A stretch of DNA of 64,000 nt from Paenibacillus donghaensis (GTDB lineage Bacteria; Bacillota; Bacilli; Paenibacillales; Paenibacillaceae): positions 7,626,001 through 7,690,000 of the forward strand of contig NZ_CP021780.1 of assembly GCF_002192415.1 (NCBI RefSeq), in the 5' to 3' direction. The notes beneath the pieces were generated by a model. The model ran no database searches. It saw nothing but the letters and a program-made list of their open reading frames with translations, and was not told the DNA's origin. Within the stretch, counting starts at the first letter, position 1; the number at the start of each line of letters is the position of its first letter. Made by a program: the position numbers and the translations under genes. Positions 62,481 through 64,000 of this stretch are shown piece by piece.

Positions 62481-62645
62481 TCAAAAACGTTTGTCTGTCG
62501 TTCCACGTTTGAAGGAATAGTAACAGGCCAGCGTTAATTTAAAGCTATCAATTACAAAATCATTGTCTTTCTTCGCATTCGCATTGTCGAACTTCTGCAG
62601 GATGTCATAACGCGTGTTGCGCTGCGCGGGGATCTTTGGTACCTT
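62481..62645 (-). pseudogene. Possible 3' gene fragment at the right island edge
   Basis: A minus-strand frame ending near 62481 reads RYDILQKFDNANAKKDND... and continues up to the right repeat, where the upstream part is cut off. It looks like the tail of a real protein but is not recognised. Weak evidence. Confidence 0.3.
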
Positions 62646-62646
62646 G

Positions 62647-62813
62647 ATGGATACGAATGGATCCACTGTACGCGATTACTTTCAGGGATTCGTGGTCGGC
62701 ATCAATGGAGTGGCCTTCTTCTTAACCCTGTGGAGTCTGGCGAAGGAACGTAAGAGAGCATAACGGGCAAGAAAGCTACAGAACAGCCGCGGCGGATGCC
62801 GCGGCTGTTTCTG
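62647..62813 (+). repeat. Right 167-bp direct repeat bordering the AT-rich island
   Basis: A copy of 57223-57389 including the terminator (62783-62812). It is a 3' fragment of the 62-aa gene without start codon or ribosome binding site, so it is not expressed as such. Confidence 0.93.
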
Positions 62814-62996
62814 TTACGCATAAGCTGGGTTATAAGGCATCAGGAGTGAACGTATACCGTATTGCCCCAACGTGTCTCTGTATCGGGTATAGTATTCGAG
62901 CTCCTTCTTCTCGCCGAGGGCGAGTGAGAGGGATTCATAGGTAGATAAAGAGTACGGGGGGGAAGATGGGAAGGTTTCAGAGGGGGATTCTTCCAT
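62814..62996 (-). CDS. Hypothetical small protein (60 aa)
   Basis: This is a soluble, Ser/Pro-rich then charged small protein, MEESPSETFPSSPP...ending MPYNPAYA. AAAGGTG lies close to the ATG. It is convergent with the repeated terminator, the place it would have had next to the GntR/ABC operon before the island was inserted. The family is not recognised. Confidence 0.4.
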   Translation of the reverse strand: MEESPSETFPSSPPYSLSTYESLSLALGEKKELEYYTRYRDTLGQYGIRSLLMPYNPAYA

Positions 62997-63114
62997 AACA
63001 CCTTTATATTAATAGGCAGAATGGACAGAGTTGTAACACGGGCAAGCAGGTTTACAATTTTATTGAGTTCGTGTATGTTAATGGGAATTCCATGACATGA
63101 AATGAGATGATGTA

Positions 63115-63270
63115 ATGATACTAAGAAATCTCATAGGTTTTATAGCCTTGTTCTTATTCAGTTACTTTATCATCGAGTCCGACCTCAGATCGTCTTTCTT
63201 ACTAGCCATTGGTCTCTCTCTGGTCATGATTGTAGTTGACTTCATAGGCAGAAAGAAGAGCAAGTTATAG
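63115..63270 (+). CDS. Small two-helix membrane protein (51 aa)
   Basis: A short ORF, MILRNLIGFIALFLFSYFII...ending FIGRKKSKL, with two hydrophobic helices separated by a short polar turn (ESDLRSS) and a basic tail. The ribosome binding site is weak (GAGATGA). Composition and topology argue for a real gene; the family is not recognised. Confidence 0.45.
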   Translation: MILRNLIGFIALFLFSYFIIESDLRSSFLLAIGLSLVMIVVDFIGRKKSKL

Positions 63271-63291
63271 CTTTCCTAAGTCTGAGTCATT

Positions 63292-63551
63292 AAATTAGTT
63301 GCGAAACTGCATCTAATTAGCCAAATTTTTCTGTTTTGGAGGAAATAAGTGCGAATACGCATCTATTTTGGATGTTTGAGCATCCCAGGAGTAATTTACT
63401 CGAAATTAGTTGCAGATTTGCACTTATTCGCCTGCTGATGAACGTTTCGGCTGAATTTAGTTGCAGTTTCGCATCTAATTATTCTGAAGGTTCCAGGGCA
63501 GTACTCTAAAACCCGACTGAACCTAAGTAGTAACCACTTTCGCAACTAAAT
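63292..63551 (-). repeat. Dispersed repeat family B, copy B5 (reverse)
   Basis: On the minus strand it starts GGTTACTACTTAGG (63522-63535) and runs through the four units and the linker, very similar to B3. A further half-unit, ACTTTCGCAACTAAAT, abuts it outside at 63536-63551. Confidence 0.78.
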
Positions 63552-63567
63552 GCTTTATAGAAGTGGC

Positions 63568-63614
63568 AAAAAAGGGGATCACCGCAGCCAATAGGCTGGA
63601 GTGATCCCCTTTTG
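63568..63614. terminator. Bidirectional terminator
   Basis: AAAAGGGGATCAC and GTGATCCCCTTTT pair, with inner CAGCC/GGCTG. It ends the minus-strand glutaredoxin gene's transcript and can stop plus-strand readers. Confidence 0.85.
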
Positions 63615-63665
63615 TAAAACACAAGATAGTGTATAAATAGTGCTTATAAGTATGAAGCACCTATA

Positions 63666-63908
63666 TTACTTAGCCGCGGCCTCGATCAGTGCTTTAAGCT
63701 CAGGCAGGTTAAAGCCCTTTACAACATGGTCGCCGCCTACAGTGACCGGAACGCCCATGAAGCCGAGTTTCTCCACTTCATCCTGGTAGACCGTGCTGGT
63801 CATCACATCCCGCACCTCGAAGGGAACGCCTTGCTCTGTAAGGAACTGCTTCACCAGATTGCAGTCGCTGCAGCCTGAAGTTGAGTAGACGATAACTGGA
63901 GTGCTCAT
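63666..63908 (-). CDS. Glutaredoxin-like protein
   Basis: This is an 80-residue thioredoxin-fold protein with redox motif C13-SD-C16 (YSTSGCSDC), the cis-Pro motif GVPVTV and the C-terminal GFNLPELKALI. It is of the NrdH/YruB-like glutaredoxin group. Its ATG overlaps the stop of the upstream YtxJ-like gene (ATGA), so they are translated together. As the organism probably uses bacillithiol, the partner may be a bacillithiol mixed disulfide or ribonucleotide reductase. Confidence 0.85.
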   Translation of the reverse strand: MSTPVIVYSTSGCSDCNLVKQFLTEQGVPFEVRDVMTSTVYQDEVEKLGFMGVPVTVGGDHVVKGFNLPELKALIEAAAK

Positions 63909-64000
63909 TGGCTCACAGCCTGCTGGATGGCATCGCGCGTGATTTTCCAGTGGGAGGTGTTCCAGCTGACTTCGCTGCCCTCCAGCAGGAAGATCTGCGG
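63905..64000 (-). CDS. YtxJ/BrxC-like monothiol bacilliredoxin, C-terminal fragment
   Basis: The frame enters from the right edge of the window and ends at the TGA at 63905. The 31 visible residues read PQIFLLEGSEVSWNTSHWKI and then TRDAIQQAVSQ, matching the C-terminus of YtxJ-type bacillithiol redox proteins (PQ...HTSHW.IT..AI). The redox Cys lies outside the window. It overlaps the glutaredoxin-like gene by four bases. Confidence 0.7.
   Translation of the reverse strand, partial: PQIFLLEGSEVSWNTSHWKITRDAIQQAVSQ

Overview
The window looks like a chromosomal segment of a Gram-positive, spore-former-type Firmicute, most probably a Paenibacillus. The grounds are the purine-rich AGGAGG ribosome binding sites, the frequent TTG and GTG starts, the moderate GC content, a caa3-type oxidase operon of Bacillus layout, a bacillithiol-type redox protein, a YtrA-type GntR/ABC operon, an LPXTG surface protein, and the mix of GH31, GH43 and carbohydrate ABC transport genes. 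Species cannot be fixed from the sequence alone.

Layout, left part. The 3' end of a sugar ABC permease and a GH43 enzyme (1-1347) are followed by a small YhjD-like gene behind a LexA-like box and a 34-residue membrane peptide behind an Fnr-type promoter. A c-di-GMP-I riboswitch with its own terminator then leads into a giant proline/threonine-repeat LPXTG surface protein (2680-6222). From 8602 to 21923 lies a flavin-based extracellular electron transfer (EET) locus in two convergent arms. The plus arm carries eetA, eetB, a dedicated ECF module (two ATPases and EcfT), a U32-family protein, a class III aminotransferase and a UbiA prenyltransferase. The minus arm carries a two-domain FMN-binding lipoprotein, an Ndh2-type NADH dehydrogenase, a small HepS-like subunit and a polyprenyl diphosphate synthase. 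Together these would move electrons from NADH through a demethylmenaquinone-like pool to surface flavin. The ApbE flavin transferase is not in the window. An intact IS4-family element (22251-23627) sits just upstream of the lipoprotein promoter.

Middle part. 23.8-43.6 kb holds housekeeping and accessory genes: a sensor kinase, an MFS transporter, RidA, a TspO-like protein, a GH31 alpha-glucosidase, an SNF2 helicase, a small alarmone synthetase, a TrmB regulator, xpt and a lipid kinase. The intergenic gaps here are rich in three dispersed non-coding repeat families, called A, B and C below. One C copy is inserted into a B copy, with an apparent 8-bp target duplication. The ctaCDEFG-like caa3 oxidase operon (44646-50070) has two cre-like sites in its promoter region, and an HD-GYP protein follows it convergently.

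Right part. A tyrosine recombinase gene (50938-51903) is bracketed by two identical 26-bp sites in inverted orientation. Each site has dif-like architecture (10-bp arms, 6-bp spacer), which predicts a self-inverting module. A GntR/ABC operon (52809-57339) follows. Next is an AT-rich island (about 57.4-62.6 kb) bounded by 167-bp direct repeats. It carries a small RiPP cluster: two linked Cys-rich precursors sharing a YVGxxY leader motif, a radical SAM/SPASM maturase, an ABC exporter and a DUF2812 protein. The window ends with small genes, a family B repeat, a glutaredoxin-like protein and the 3' end of a YtxJ/BrxC-like gene.
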